NCBI GenBank assembly: GCA_017992555.1
Contig: JAGOOK010000016.1
Location: 1 to 39,367, forward strand
Length of the DNA stretch: 39,367 nt
Direction: 5' to 3'
From: Caldisericia bacterium
GTDB taxonomy: Bacteria; Caldisericota; Caldisericia; JAAYUI01
Part shown: one piece after another, positions 15,272 to 27,700 of the stretch
Numbering within the stretch: position 1 is the stretch's first letter
Layout of the letters: the number at the start of each line of letters is the position of its first letter
Notes under the pieces: model-generated
Databases searched by the model: none
What the model saw: only the letters and a program-made list of their open reading frames with translations
What the model was told of the DNA's origin: nothing
Made by a program: the position numbers and the translations under genes

Positions 15272-16555
15272 ATGAAAAAGGTTCTAGCAACAATAGCAAC
15301 AGCGGCACTGGTTTTGGGAATGTTCACCACCGGGATGGTAGGAGCTGCTCAGGAAGAAGATAAGGGAATGGGTGGCATGTTTATGGGAACCGTCCAGCAG
15401 ATCGGACAGGACAATCTCACCATGAAGATGGCATTCACAGAGTTTATGACCGCAAAAGTAATTCTCTCGCCTGATTGCAAGTATTTAGATCTTACAAGCC
15501 AGCCAGAGGAAGGCAAAGAGCCGCCAGCATTGACCAAGGCCGACATTAAGGTTGGAGACAAGGTTGTCTGCAAGGGCAAGATAGCAAGAGAAGAAGGCAA
15601 AGATGCAGTATTTACAGCTCTAACTGTGGGCAAGGTCAAGGAGTTCCCAAAGCCAAGGCCACCGCAAGATGACAAGGGCGACAGGAAACCCCAGGTCCTG
15701 GGCGTATTCGTTTCTGCAACCGACACAGCTTTCACAATGAAGGCACCAGATTCTGACAAGACAGGGACCTTCAACTACAACGAAAAAACCAAATTTGTCC
15801 GCATCGTGGAAAAAGATGGCAAGAAAGAACGCCAGGACATTACAATCAAGGACATAAAATCAGGCGACAAGCTCGTTGTTGTTGCAGTACCGCTAAAGGA
15901 CAAAGAGGGCGATGACAAAGAGCGTGTAATGACCGCCGTTATCGTCACCGTTGTTGACAAGTTCCCAGAACTCCCGCCACCAGGAGAAGGCAGACGCGAA
16001 GAGCGCAGGCCAACGGCCATTGGTTCAGTAAAATCCTTTGATGGGAAGAATCTCACTGTTGAGCTCTGGAAGAACAAGGACATAAAGACAGCCGGATTCA
16101 CTGTTGATGAAAAGACCAAAGTTCTTTACTTTCCAAAACAGGATGGAGACAAGAAACCGGAGCCAGTCGAGAAGAAACTTGAAGACCTGAAGCCAGGTCA
16201 GAAAGTCATGGTTGATTTTAGGCCGAACGAAGACACCAAGCCGGAAGATGGTGTGATTGCAGGGTTGGCTATCAGGATAGTTCTGATTGACGAGTTTCCT
16301 CCAGAAGTTGCAATGGGCGAAATTGTGGAGATAAGTGCATCATCGGTTACAATCAACGCCAGGATTGACAAGGAAAACACTGAAAAGGTGACAATCCAGA
16401 TCACATCAGACACAAAGTTTGTCATCATGAAGAGGGGCGAGAAGCCGCAGGAAGCAAAACTCTCGGACTTCGCAAAGGGCGACAAGGTGGCTGTTGACTA
16501 CCGCGATGGCAAGGCGCTTGTCATAAAGAAAGTCATGGTCCCCGAAAAGAAGTGA
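15272..16555 (+). CDS. Exported protein with four DUF5666-like small beta-barrel repeats
   Basis: A 427-residue protein with a clear Sec signal (MKKVLATIATAALVLGMFTT, cleaved near GAAQ). Four repeats of about 90-100 residues follow. Each begins with G.V..(I/F)....LT(V/M) and ends with a (D)(I/L)K.GDKV..(K/D) strand (for example ADIKVGDKVVCKG, KDIKSGDKLVVVA, EDLKPGQKVMVDF, SDFAKGDKVAVDY). This resembles DUF5666-type repeats and the smaller repeats of the 1416-residue protein at 24762. Only repeat 1 has Cys (two), perhaps a disulfide. The protein is very rich in Lys, Asp and Glu. AAGGAGG precedes the ATG. It is followed by its own terminator. Function unknown. Confidence 0.85.
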   Translation: MKKVLATIATAALVLGMFTTGMVGAAQEEDKGMGGMFMGTVQQIGQDNLTMKMAFTEFMTAKVILSPDCKYLDLTSQPEEGKEPPALTKADIKVGDKVVCKGKIAREEGKDAVFTALTVGKVKEFPKPRPPQDDKGDRKPQVLGVFVSATDTAFTMKAPDSDKTGTFNYNEKTKFVRIVEKDGKKERQDITIKDIKSGDKLVVVAVPLKDKEGDDKERVMTAVIVTVVDKFPELPPPGEGRREERRPTAIGSVKSFDGKNLTVELWKNKDIKTAGFTVDEKTKVLYFPKQDGDKKPEPVEKKLEDLKPGQKVMVDFRPNEDTKPEDGVIAGLAIRIVLIDEFPPEVAMGEIVEISASSVTINARIDKENTEKVTIQITSDTKFVIMKRGEKPQEAKLSDFAKGDKVAVDYRDGKALVIKKVMVPEKK

Positions 16556-16583
16556 TTTGACAGGACAAGTAGTTGGCAATATG

Positions 16584-16617
16584 AAAAAAGCCCGGGTTCA
16601 TCCCCGGGCTTTTTGTT
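16584..16617 (+). terminator. Rho-independent terminator after the DUF5666-like gene
   Basis: AAAAAAGCCCGGG, a short loop, then CCCGGGCTTTTTG: a strong GC stem with an A-run before it and a T-run after it, about 30 bases past the stop at 16555. Confidence 0.92.
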
Positions 16618-16651
16618 TTGAATTGATGAAAAAACAGGAGAACCGGCTAAA

Positions 16652-17332
16652 ATGTTTGACATGAACAATGATGGCCTCCCAGTAAGGTTCGATGCGTTCT
16701 GGGAAGACAGAGCAAGAATAGAGTATGGCTTCAAGGTGCCAGAGCAGTGGTTTCTTGATGAAGCCGAAGAGGTTGGTTCTGATGGCCTCAGGGTCCTGGA
16801 CCTTGGCTGTGGCAACGGAAGAAATGCTGTCCCCATGGCCAGGATGGGGTGCAAGGTGACTGGTGTGGACATATCGAACGTTGCGCTTTCCCTTTTGAAA
16901 GAGAAGTCCCAAAAAGAGGGAGTGTCCGTGGATGTTGTCCAGTCTGATTTTGCATCCCTCTTGTTTCCTCTAGAGTCGTTTGATTTGTGTATCTGCTACA
17001 ATTCCATTTTCAATTGCCGGACAGACGAGCTTTTTGAGGTTTTTGGAAAGGTGAAAGCCTGGCTTTCTCCAAAAGGCAAATTTCTTGTTACGTTGAGGAG
17101 CACAAAAACCCCGGCCCCGGATGATTCTGCTTTGCTCCCCGGGGAGAGTGGAACATATATAACTAAAAGAGATGGGTTCGAGCATTTTGTCCACTACAGC
17201 GATCGCGAAGAAGTCGAAAAGCTTTCTTTGGACTGGGACCTGGCTTCACTCGATGAGATAGAAGAACTTCTGGGGGTGGGGGACAAAAAGCGCAAAGTCT
17301 GGACCTACAGATTGACACTGGAAAAGCAATAA
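16652..17332 (+). CDS. Class I SAM-dependent methyltransferase
   Basis: A 226-residue soluble protein. Motif I is VLDLGCGNGR at residues 48-57, followed by the acidic SAM-ribose residue in VTGVDIS. A motif II/III region reads ESFDLCICYNSIFN, and a post-motif strand is PKGKFLVTLRS. The fold is the Rossmann-like methyltransferase of the TehB/UbiE type. The substrate cannot be read from the sequence. An AGGAG lies about 10 bases upstream of the ATG; a second ATG three codons in is also possible. It stands alone, between a terminator and a convergent gene 13 bases past its stop. Confidence 0.88.
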   Translation: MFDMNNDGLPVRFDAFWEDRARIEYGFKVPEQWFLDEAEEVGSDGLRVLDLGCGNGRNAVPMARMGCKVTGVDISNVALSLLKEKSQKEGVSVDVVQSDFASLLFPLESFDLCICYNSIFNCRTDELFEVFGKVKAWLSPKGKFLVTLRSTKTPAPDDSALLPGESGTYITKRDGFEHFVHYSDREEVEKLSLDWDLASLDEIEELLGVGDKKRKVWTYRLTLEKQ

Positions 17333-17345
17333 ACCTGCCATGATT

Positions 17346-18164
17346 TTATTTAAGCAGCAGACTTACGAGCTGCCTTTCATCTGCAGAGAGTTCCTGGAGT
17401 GTATCTGAAATATCTTTTTGGTGAGAGTCATTTTTGTTTATGAATCCTGCAAGCCTGATCGCGGTCCTTATTTTATGCACATACGGGTATGTTCCATATA
17501 CTGGCGAGAGTTCCTTGGGTGATGATGGACTGAAGAACATTTCTGATTCTGAATTCACCCTTTTTTCAAAGTTTGCTGCAATGTTTTTGCCATTTTTTTG
17601 GGCAATTATCCTGGCGAGTTTTTCTACAAAACGGTTTGCCACGATACCAACAGTTTCATCATAGGAAAAATCTACAATGTTGTCATGAATGAGCCTGAAA
17701 ATTGTTCTCCAGAAAGATTTTGGTTCGATCCAGTTCATTGCGTATTGGGCGGATGAACCCTGACCAATACGGGACAGAACCATTTCAGACTTGTTCGACC
17801 ATATCTTATTTGATTTGAGAGGGACACCCGTCGGAAAAACAAACATCCTGCTCATGCACGGGTATGATGTTGCAGATATTTGTGGCAAATCCTCCAGAAT
17901 ATCTTCAATGTCTGGCATCCAGCCATTGTCCTTCTGCGCAGAGAATGAAGGGTTATCGTAGCCTAGGATTGACAGTTCGCCAGATGTCCTGAAGAGGAGC
18001 TCGTCAGTTTTTCCATCTGGTGGGCCCTGGATTATCCTTCCTGATTTGAATGCAAACCTTGTATTGCTCCCATCTTCGAAGCTATATTTAACCATACCGG
18101 TGAGCTTTCTATGGGCAAGAACATCAAGCGAGGAGAATAAAAACACGTTGTTAAAATGAGCCAT
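17346..18164 (-). CDS. Hypothetical protein, weak resemblance to DUF4388/PATAN
   Basis: A 272-residue protein without signal or membrane segment. The first 60 residues (LTGMVKYSFEDG, TRFAFKSGRIIQGP) follow the small-domain pattern of DUF4388/PATAN proteins, which are linked to two-component and gliding or motility signalling in some bacteria. The remainder is helical and unfamiliar, ending in an LQELSADERQLVSLLLK helix. The ribosome site is poor (AGAGG only 2 bases from the ATG at 18164). It converges on the methyltransferase gene. No function is assigned, and the domain call is tentative. Confidence 0.6.
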   Translation of the reverse strand: MAHFNNVFLFSSLDVLAHRKLTGMVKYSFEDGSNTRFAFKSGRIIQGPPDGKTDELLFRTSGELSILGYDNPSFSAQKDNGWMPDIEDILEDLPQISATSYPCMSRMFVFPTGVPLKSNKIWSNKSEMVLSRIGQGSSAQYAMNWIEPKSFWRTIFRLIHDNIVDFSYDETVGIVANRFVEKLARIIAQKNGKNIAANFEKRVNSESEMFFSPSSPKELSPVYGTYPYVHKIRTAIRLAGFINKNDSHQKDISDTLQELSADERQLVSLLLK

Positions 18165-18260
18165 GGCCTCTTTTCAAAAAATAGACAAAATTTATATGAT
18201 TAAGAATATTTTAATAATATCTGGTGCCAAGTCAAATAGACAAATCCTTATTTATCCAGC

Positions 18261-18707
18261 CTAATCGTCGAATATGACTGTTGCCAGGTACTTTCCGTCT
18301 TCGATTTTTACCTCAAGCCCTCCCCAGGTAACGGCCTTTATCAGGTGCTTTGTCTGGTGCCTGTTTTTGTTGTAGGTTTCACCAAAGGTTTTTACTAGCG
18401 CCTTGTTCCCTGATATTTCGAGTTCCATGTTGCGGGTGAGGAAGCCTTCGCAATCAAGCAAATAAACCAGTTTTGACAGTGTTCGAACCAGCAGCTGCTC
18501 CGGGGAATCGAACTCAATTTCAAAGCTTTTTTCCTGGTTTGCTTCCACGGTTGCCGGGTCTATAGTGAAAAAAAGAAGGGCCAGCGCGCCCTGGCGCACC
18601 AGCCCTTCCAGAGAATCTGCATTCAGGCAGGCCCCAAGGTCTGCCGTATGGTCAAATGGCTTAAACCAGTCCTGGTTCTTCGGGTTCTGCCAGTTCCTCT
18701 TCTCCAT
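18261..18707 (-). CDS. Archease family protein
   Basis: A 148-residue protein with the archease pattern: FDHTADLG near the N-terminus, a middle [17 protein letters not shown] segment, [14 protein letters not shown], and a C-terminal end YLATVIFDD carrying the expected terminal Asp. Archease activates the RNA ligase RtcB by speeding its guanylylation. No rtcB gene is in this window. The ATG at 18707 lies inside gyrA, giving a 47-base overlap in another frame, so its translation is coupled to gyrA. A weak AAGGAT precedes it, and no later start keeps the HTAD motif. Confidence 0.9.
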   Translation of the reverse strand: MEKRNWQNPKNQDWFKPFDHTADLGACLNADSLEGLVRQGALALLFFTIDPATVEANQEKSFEIEFDSPEQLLVRTLSKLVYLLDCEGFLTRNMELEISGNKALVKTFGETYNKNRHQTKHLIKAVTWGGLEVKIEDGKYLATVIFDD

Positions 18708-21144
18708 TGTCGGTCATCCTTGAGATTGCGGTTACTGAGTCGCCCTGCTCAAGTTTTATGAGCCTGACTCCTGTTGCGTATCTTCCAAGCTCCGGTATGT
18801 CAGAGGTTGAAATCCTGATTGTTTGGCCGCTCGTTGTGATTATCATGAGCAATTCACCCGGTTTTACGATGTTGCATGCAACCAGCGGACCGGACTTGTC
18901 GTTTATGTTCATGGCGCGGACACCCTTTCCGCCGCGCTTTATGAGCCTGAATGTGTCAAAATCGGTGAGCTTGCCGTATCCGTTCTCAGAAACGCAAAGC
19001 AGGCAACCATCTTCTTCTTCAACTTCCATGCCCATGACCATGTCGCCGATGCCCATCCTGATTCCGATAACACCCTTTGATGACCTGCCGGTTGGTCTGA
19101 TGTCGCTTTCATTAAAGCGTACAGCCTGGCCATGCTTGGAGACGATTATTATCTCTTCGCTCGGATTGACCAGCCTTGCTTTCCTTAGCCAGTCATCGCC
19201 GTCTAGCGTTATTGCTATGATTCCAGTCCTTCTGATGTTTGCAAAAGAGGACAGTTCGACTTTTTTGACAGTTCCCTGTGCTGTTACAAACATCAGGAAA
19301 TGGTTGTCATCCCATTGTTTGACTGGGAGTATGTAAGTGGCAAACTCTGATGGTGTTAAAGGGATGATTGCTGTTATCGGAGTTCCCTTTGCTGCCCTTC
19401 CAGTTTCCGGAATGTCATAGACTTTGAATCTGTAGACTTTCCCAAGATTTGTGAAGGTCAGCATGTCCTGCTTGGCTGAAACGTGGAAGATGTCCTGGGC
19501 CTGGTCGTCGCCGACTGTTTGCACGCCGGTGACTCCCTTTCCACCCCTGCCCTGGGCCCTCCAGGCATCAACCTTCACCCTCTTGAGATACCCGTCTTTT
19601 GTGATTGAAACAATGAATGGATCATCTGGGATGAGGTCATCCAGTTTGATGCCGGACTCATCGAAGTTTTCAATAACTGTGCGTCTTTTATCTGCAAATT
19701 TTTTCTTGAGGAGGAGGAACTCATCCCTGACGACCTGTTTGAGTCTTTCGGGATTCTCAAGGATTTCTGTGAACTCTTTGATTTTTGCTATGAGTTCTGT
19801 TATTTCCTTGTCTATCTTGTCAACTTCCAGGGCGGTGAGCCTTGCCAGTCTCATATCGAGGATTGCTTTTGCCTGAATGTCTGACAGCTGGAACCTCTGG
19901 ATGAGTGAAGTTTGGGCGGCCTCCGAGGTTGGCGAATTCCTGATTATCTTGATGGTTTCATCAATATTTGTAATGGCTGTCCTGATGCCCTCCAAGATGT
20001 GTTTTCTTTCCTCGGCTTTTTTGAGCTGGAACTCGGTACGTTTTGTCACAATCTGGCGTCTGAAATCGAGGAACGTATTGAGCGTGTTGATCAATCCGGT
20101 TTCCATCGGCCTGCCGTCGACAATAGAGAGCATTATTCCACCGAATGTTGATTGATATGCAGTGTGTTTGTAAAGCTGTTTTTCTATGATTTGTGGATCA
20201 GCGCCCGATTTGAGCTCAATGACTACCCTGATACCTTCCCTGTCGGATTCATCTCTGAGGTCGCTTATGCCCTCGATTTTCTTTTCCCTGACGAGATCGG
20301 CTATTGTACTAACGAGCGTGGCCTTGTTGACTATGTATGGCAATTCGTTGATCACATAGCTCAGTTTCTTGCCTTCTGACTCTATTTTCCCGACACCCTG
20401 GACGATTATTGTGCCCCTGCCCTCTTCGTAGAATTTCCTAATCCCCATTGGCGAAACGATTCTGCCTCCGGTTGGGAAATCTGGACCGGGCATCATTCTC
20501 ATGATGTCCTCAAGGGAAGGTTCACTGTTGTCTAACATATAGATTAGGCAGTCAACCACTTCACCAAGGTTGTGCGGCGGGATGTTGGAAGCCATTCCGA
20601 CACCTATTCCTGACGAACCGTTGAGGAGCAGGACAGGGAGCTTTGAGGGGAGGACCGTTGGCTCATCAAGCGTGTTGTCGAAGTTGCGCATTGTCTGGAC
20701 GGTTTCCTGGTCCAGCTCTTCAAGCATCGATTCTGCAAATTCGGTCAGCCTTACTTCGGTGTAACGCATGGCGGCCGCGCCATCACCGTCGATTGAACCA
20801 AAGTTTCCTTGTCCATCAACGAGTGGGTAGCGGCTAGAAAATTCTTGTGCCAGTCTGACGAGGGAGTCGTATACTGCGACATCTCCGTGAGGATGGTACT
20901 TGCCCAGGACGTCTCCGACGATCCTTGCCGATTTCTTGTGTGGCTTGTCGTGGTTGTTCCCAAGCTCGCCCATCGAGAAGAGAATGCGTCTGTGGACTGG
21001 CTTTAGGCCGTCCCTGGCGTCTGGTATTGAACGGCCGATATTTACGGACATCGCGTAGTCGAGGTAATAAGTTTTTATCTCTTCCTCGACCTCAATTTCC
21101 CTTACTTTTTCACCAAGCCTGTTTTGAAGGTCTTTATCTTCCAT
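18661..21144 (-). CDS. gyrA: DNA gyrase subunit A
   Basis: An 827-residue type II topoisomerase subunit that cuts and rejoins DNA. The catalytic Tyr is Y128 in [27 protein letters not shown] and [16 protein letters not shown] mark the winged-helix region. The C-terminal pinwheel contains a GyrA box reading QGRGGKG (canonical QRRGGKG), which supports gyrase rather than topo IV. The position of E. coli Ser83 is Val89 here (HPHGDV). The C-terminus ends in a short acidic tail. The start lies 7 bases after gyrB, with GGTGAGAG upstream. The 3' end overlaps the archease gene. Confidence 0.96.
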   Translation of the reverse strand: MEDKDLQNRLGEKVREIEVEEEIKTYYLDYAMSVNIGRSIPDARDGLKPVHRRILFSMGELGNNHDKPHKKSARIVGDVLGKYHPHGDVAVYDSLVRLAQEFSSRYPLVDGQGNFGSIDGDGAAAMRYTEVRLTEFAESMLEELDQETVQTMRNFDNTLDEPTVLPSKLPVLLLNGSSGIGVGMASNIPPHNLGEVVDCLIYMLDNSEPSLEDIMRMMPGPDFPTGGRIVSPMGIRKFYEEGRGTIIVQGVGKIESEGKKLSYVINELPYIVNKATLVSTIADLVREKKIEGISDLRDESDREGIRVVIELKSGADPQIIEKQLYKHTAYQSTFGGIMLSIVDGRPMETGLINTLNTFLDFRRQIVTKRTEFQLKKAEERKHILEGIRTAITNIDETIKIIRNSPTSEAAQTSLIQRFQLSDIQAKAILDMRLARLTALEVDKIDKEITELIAKIKEFTEILENPERLKQVVRDEFLLLKKKFADKRRTVIENFDESGIKLDDLIPDDPFIVSITKDGYLKRVKVDAWRAQGRGGKGVTGVQTVGDDQAQDIFHVSAKQDMLTFTNLGKVYRFKVYDIPETGRAAKGTPITAIIPLTPSEFATYILPVKQWDDNHFLMFVTAQGTVKKVELSSFANIRRTGIIAITLDGDDWLRKARLVNPSEEIIIVSKHGQAVRFNESDIRPTGRSSKGVIGIRMGIGDMVMGMEVEEEDGCLLCVSENGYGKLTDFDTFRLIKRGGKGVRAMNINDKSGPLVACNIVKPGELLMIITTSGQTIRISTSDIPELGRYATGVRLIKLEQGDSVTAISRMTDNGEEELAEPEEPGLV

Positions 21145-21151
21145 CTCTCAC

Positions 21152-23068
<1,917 letters not shown>

Positions 23069-23150
23069 TCAAAAATAAGCCAAATGCAAGCAAAAATCAA
23101 CAAAATATGCGATTAGTTGACAGCCTCTACTCATTGCGTACAAAGGGGGC

Positions 23151-23618
23151 ATGAAGTATTTTGCCGTTATTGTTATGGTGGTAATCATGCTCTCTGGTTG
23201 TACTGCCGGTTCAATATCCATGGTTGAGCTGCCAAAACCTGAGGACAAAACTGGCCTTCCATCCCCGCTTCCCGATTACGTTCCGGTGTTCAGGCCGTCT
23301 TCCGACAACCCATCGAACCCGTTAAGGGTGTTGAATGAAAAGGTGGGCCAGACGGACCTTGTGAGAGAAATTACCGGCACACTGTACACTTCCTCAAACC
23401 CTTCGCGCATATATGAGTGGTACAAGGACGAGTTTGCGGCAAAGGGCTGGGCGACCAACTATGACCTTCCATACAGCGAAAAGTTCCAGACCGGTAAACT
23501 GACTTGCATCAAGGGCGACCTTGTCCTTACAATCACGATAAATTATGATCCAGTGCAGAGCAGAACAGAAATTTTATATCTTGGCAACAAGTTCACCAAA
23601 CCACAGGATGGAAAATGA
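23151..23618 (+). CDS. Small lipoprotein 1 of a three-gene lipoprotein operon
   Basis: 155 residues with a lipoprotein signal ending LSGC (Cys 17). A Pro-rich linker follows, then a compact domain with YVPVFRPS, the phrase NPSRIYEWYKDEFAAKGW, and C-terminal strands (LVLTITINYD, TEILYLG). The EWY...GW helix recurs in the next two genes, so the three are diverged copies of one domain. The start is preceded by GGGGG very close to the ATG. The stop overlaps the next gene by 4 bases. Function unknown. Confidence 0.85.
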   Translation: MKYFAVIVMVVIMLSGCTAGSISMVELPKPEDKTGLPSPLPDYVPVFRPSSDNPSNPLRVLNEKVGQTDLVREITGTLYTSSNPSRIYEWYKDEFAAKGWATNYDLPYSEKFQTGKLTCIKGDLVLTITINYDPVQSRTEILYLGNKFTKPQDGK

Positions 23619-24175
23619 AAAATATCAGAAATTTTGCGCTTTTACTGGGCCTTCTTGCCACCCTGGCAAGTTGCGCGCAAGCATCGCGCGAGCTTGATGT
23701 TGATAAACTCATTAACCCGCTAAAAGCAGGCGACAAGCCAGATATTGAAATAGTTGAGCCAGTGATAACCGAGGCACCCTTCAAAGCTGACAAGACAAGG
23801 TTGAACGAGCTCTCTCCTTATGTTCCAATATACAAAGATGCCAAATTTGACTCTACCAGGTCATTTGTTGTAGATGAAGACAACGAAAATATTGGCAAAA
23901 CCAAAGTTACCGCCGAGACCTATCACAATGCAACAGCCGAAGAGGTCTACACCTGGATTGTTGACCATCTTACAGACACTGGCTTGAGGGTGGCAAAAAA
24001 AGAGGAGATTAATGATCAGGACCCGCTCATCTTTGTGGAAGCGGATGGTACGGCCCACATTACCGCAATAGGCAAGCAATCTTTCATGAAGATTGACGTG
24101 TGGACACTGACAGCCTATCCAGGCTGGGTGAGGGTGAATTATGAGGGCACGAGCGACAAGCCTTTTAGCAAGTAG
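23615..24175 (+). CDS. Small lipoprotein 2 of the operon
   Basis: 186 residues with a signal ending LASC (Cys 20). The mature domain has SPYVPIYKDAKFD, then TAEEVYTWIVDHLTDTGL in the place of the EWY...GW helix of its neighbours, and a final GWVRVNYEGTS strand. The ATG overlaps the previous stop (ATGA) and the 3' end overlaps the third gene by 35 bases. Role unknown. Confidence 0.85.
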   Translation: MKNIRNFALLLGLLATLASCAQASRELDVDKLINPLKAGDKPDIEIVEPVITEAPFKADKTRLNELSPYVPIYKDAKFDSTRSFVVDEDNENIGKTKVTAETYHNATAEEVYTWIVDHLTDTGLRVAKKEEINDQDPLIFVEADGTAHITAIGKQSFMKIDVWTLTAYPGWVRVNYEGTSDKPFSK

Positions 24176-24656
24176 CCTTCTTCTTGTCGCATTGCTTTCT
24201 GGCTGTGGTGGCAGCAGTGTCAAGACCGAAAAGCTTGAAGTAAAAAAGTCATACGAAATTATACCAAAAATTGCCACCAATTATCCCGTTTATGATGGTG
24301 CCTTTGAAAACGAAATTTATGGCAAAAGGTTTGATGTCAAGACGGTTGCCGAAAAGGCTTTCGGCGTAGAGGTTTCCGGGCCACTGTTTGCAGGTGGCGA
24401 CCCAGCAGAGATTTTCGAGTGGTACATGCAAAAAGCCAAGGATGACGGCTGGGGGAAATTTGAAGGTGGTACCAGCTACGTCCCGTATGATGCAGAAAAA
24501 GGTTATGGCTTTCTGGCAATAAGCAAGGGTAGACGCACACTCAGCCTGGAATTTACAAGAAAACCAGGCTGGGAATACACAAGGATCCAGTATCTTGGCA
24601 TGGCATATCACAAGGATGGTGCCTGGCTCGATGATGGTCTTGAATACCAAAAATAA
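24141..24656 (+). CDS. Small lipoprotein 3 of the operon
   Basis: 171 residues with a signal rich in Leu ending LLSGC (Cys 22), then GGSS, a typical post-lipobox linker. The domain has NYPVYDGAFENEIYG, GDPAEIFEWYMQKAKDDGW, and C-terminal strands (RRTLSLEFTRK, YTRIQYLG). GAGGGTGA lies before the ATG, inside the previous gene. It resembles gene 1 most closely (EWY, TRIQYLG against TEILYLG). Role unknown. Confidence 0.87.
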   Translation: MRARATSLLASSLLLVALLSGCGGSSVKTEKLEVKKSYEIIPKIATNYPVYDGAFENEIYGKRFDVKTVAEKAFGVEVSGPLFAGGDPAEIFEWYMQKAKDDGWGKFEGGTSYVPYDAEKGYGFLAISKGRRTLSLEFTRKPGWEYTRIQYLGMAYHKDGAWLDDGLEYQK

Positions 24657-24761
24657 ACAGAAAATTTAGCTTGCCTCCACTCATTTTGTCGCTCCATTTT
24701 TTGAACCTTTAACAAGAAAGATTCGTATTTGTTTCAAATCCTAAGTTAGGGGTGCATAAAA

Positions 24762-27700
24762 ATGGTTGCGAGAAAGTTTATGTCCATAATTCTTGCAGGG
24801 GCCCTTCTTTTCGGGCTTCTCCCCATTGGCTCCGCACAGGCCGCATCGGTCACTGTTTCGGGAGTCATCTCGTCAGTTTCATGCTATTCTTCGATACAGG
24901 TTTCGTCTCCATCACTTGGCAGAGTCTTTGATATTGCCATTGTTGGCTCGACGGTCATCACCGTGAATGGCGCAGTATCACCATGTACCGATTTGCAACC
25001 GAACATGAGCGTTACTGTTGTTGGAGTTGACAACGGGGGTCGCATAATTGCGTCGAAGATAGCTGCCCAGGGGGCAGGCTCTGTAAAAAAGATAACTGCA
25101 ACGGGGAAAATTGTTTCAACATATTGTCCAAATGCAATTGTTGTTGCGACCTCGTCCGGAAACATCCAATTTGATATTTCGAGGGCCATGATAATGGGGC
25201 CGACAGGTTCGCTCTCCTGCGAAGACCTGGAAGTTGGAGACCCGGTGATTGTTAGCGGCGAACAGAGGGCAGATGGCAGCTACTATGCCAGCTATGTCAA
25301 AGTAAATACGGGCAGTGTTGGTTTTGTCGCCACAGGCAAAATAAGTTCGATCGATTGCTCTTCAGGCGAAATGGTCCTCCAGGCGACGAGCCAGACAGTG
25401 AAAATCCTTATTGGCAGTGCAAGGTTTACGCTAAATGGGAAATCGGTTTCTTGCGATGAGCTGAAAGCCGGTGACTCGGCCCAGGTCAAAGGAACTGCGG
25501 ACAAGGGTGCATACACTGCGCAGACCGTTGCTGTCACAAGGGAAACAGGCACATTCAATGTGACTGGCAAGATCGCTTCCATATCCTGCCCTTCAGTCAT
25601 TTCCATCACTGTTTCTGGTGGAATGCTCACAATCAAAATAATGCAAAACACCATCATAAAAAAAGGTGGTGTTGTTGCATCCTGCAGCGATCTCCAGGTT
25701 GGCGATTCAGCCACGGTGTCGGGTACTGTTGAAAATGGCGTCTATGTCGCAGACATAATCAATGCCACTTCGCAGATCCAAACTTTCACCCTGTCTGGCA
25801 CGATTGAAGCAACAAATTGCCCTTCAGAAATCACCCTGAAGACTTCCTCAGGCACCTTTACGATTGATGTATCACAGGCCCAGATAAAGATTGGCGGAGT
25901 CGTGAAGCAGTGCTCCGACCTCAAACAGGGTGATATCGCCTATGTCTCTGGTGTGATGCAAAACGGGAAAAAGGTTGCCCAGACAGTAACAGTGACCAGC
26001 TCGGGACAGACGACGGTTTCGATTGAGGGAACAGTGTTCTCGAAAAACTGCCAGACAAAGATGGTCACGGTAAAAAAACAGAACGGAATTATTGTACAGG
26101 TTGTCCTTCCGCAGTCATTCACAAGAAATGGCAATGCGGCCACCTGCGATGACATAAAGATTGGTGACAATGCTTACATAGAAGGAACACAGTCGGGTGC
26201 AACGATAGTTGCAACCAAGGCCGAATTTGCAGGAGAAACTGGCGGTGGAGAAACCAAGACTGTCAGCGGCAAGATAATCACCATTGATTGCCAGGCACTT
26301 CTGATGGTCCTTGAGACTGAATCTGGTGCTATCCAGGTCAGATTTACACCGCTAACAAAATTCTTCAGAAATAACATATCTGCAGAGTGTTCTGAATTGG
26401 TGCCGGGTGACACAGCAAGTGTTACTGGCATCGAATCGCAGGGCATTCTTGTTGCAGAGACTGTCTATACTGTTGGCGAGGGTGGAGCAATCGCGCAATT
26501 TGAAGGCAAAATAACGTCGATTGACTGTGTACTCATGAAGATGACCATCAAATACAACGGTCTTGATATCGTGGTCATGCTCCAGGGTGCAACAATAAAA
26601 AAAGATGGTGCGACCATAAACTGTGTCGACCTCAAAGTTGGCGATACCGTCATTGTTTGGGGTAGCATTGTTCCAAATGAGGCAAAGGTCATCGCGGTAA
26701 AGGTTGAGGTTGTGACTTCGGGCGGTGGCGGTGATTGCAATGGGCCGTTCACCTATACCGGCAAAATTGAAATGGTCAACTGCCTTGGGCAGCCGCAAAC
26801 AATAATCCTGGTCGTTGGCAACACAAAAAAGATCATTTTTATAACTTCTTCAACAAAAATAACAATCGATGGAAAAACCGCCACTTGCCAGCAGCTGAAA
26901 GCCGGCATGACTGTTACGGTCACGGGCAATTGTGTTCCAGACAAGGGCTTGTATGCAACCGAGATAAAATCTGGCCAGAGTGGATCGGAACTCGGGACTG
27001 TCAGTGGAATACTTGGCGGGACCAGCTGCTATTACAAAAAGATTTCAGTCATGATTGACGGCGAGTATGACTACACCGTGTTCATGATTGATGACCAGAC
27101 CGAAATCATCGTTGATGGCGTGAAAACCACTTGTGCAGCGCTCAGGTCTGGAATGAGAGTCGTTGTCACCTACAAGGCAGTTGGCAACCCGCCGACCCTT
27201 GTTGCAGTCAAAATTGTGGCAACCACGCCAACAAATCCTCCACCACCAACCCCACCCCCGGGTGGCGGTGGTGGTGGAGGTGGTACTCCGCCAACACCAC
27301 CTGGTGGCGGTGGCTCCGGTGGAGGTACAACTCCAACCCCGGGTGACAACGAAGGGCAGGGCTTTGAGTCTGTTCTTACAGTCACAAAAATTGATTGCGC
27401 AAATAAAACCATTGAAGGAACTGATGAATACAATGCCGGAACCAAGGTAATCGTAAAATTGGGCGAAAATGGCACAATAAACTACAAAGACCAGCAGATA
27501 ACCTGCGACAAGCTCAAGGTTGGCTATCTGATCAAGGTCAACGGCGTCAGGGGCAAGGGCACCAATGTAAACGCCACTACTTGTGAAATTCTTCCGGTTT
27601 CACCTCTCCCAAACAAGATCAACGGCCGCATTGTCGAAGTCGATAAAGTAAAAGGCTGGGTAAAGCTGGAGCCGGTCAAATCAGGTGTCAGCACCATGTC

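Noticed and set aside
26352-26798. Leftward 148-codon frame within the repeat protein
   Set aside because: Antisense to strongly conserved repeats and lacking a start site.
27131-27475. Several frames rich in Pro/Gly/Trp/Val around the linker
   Set aside because: All are alternative-frame readings of the GGT/CCA-rich linker of the 1416-residue protein.
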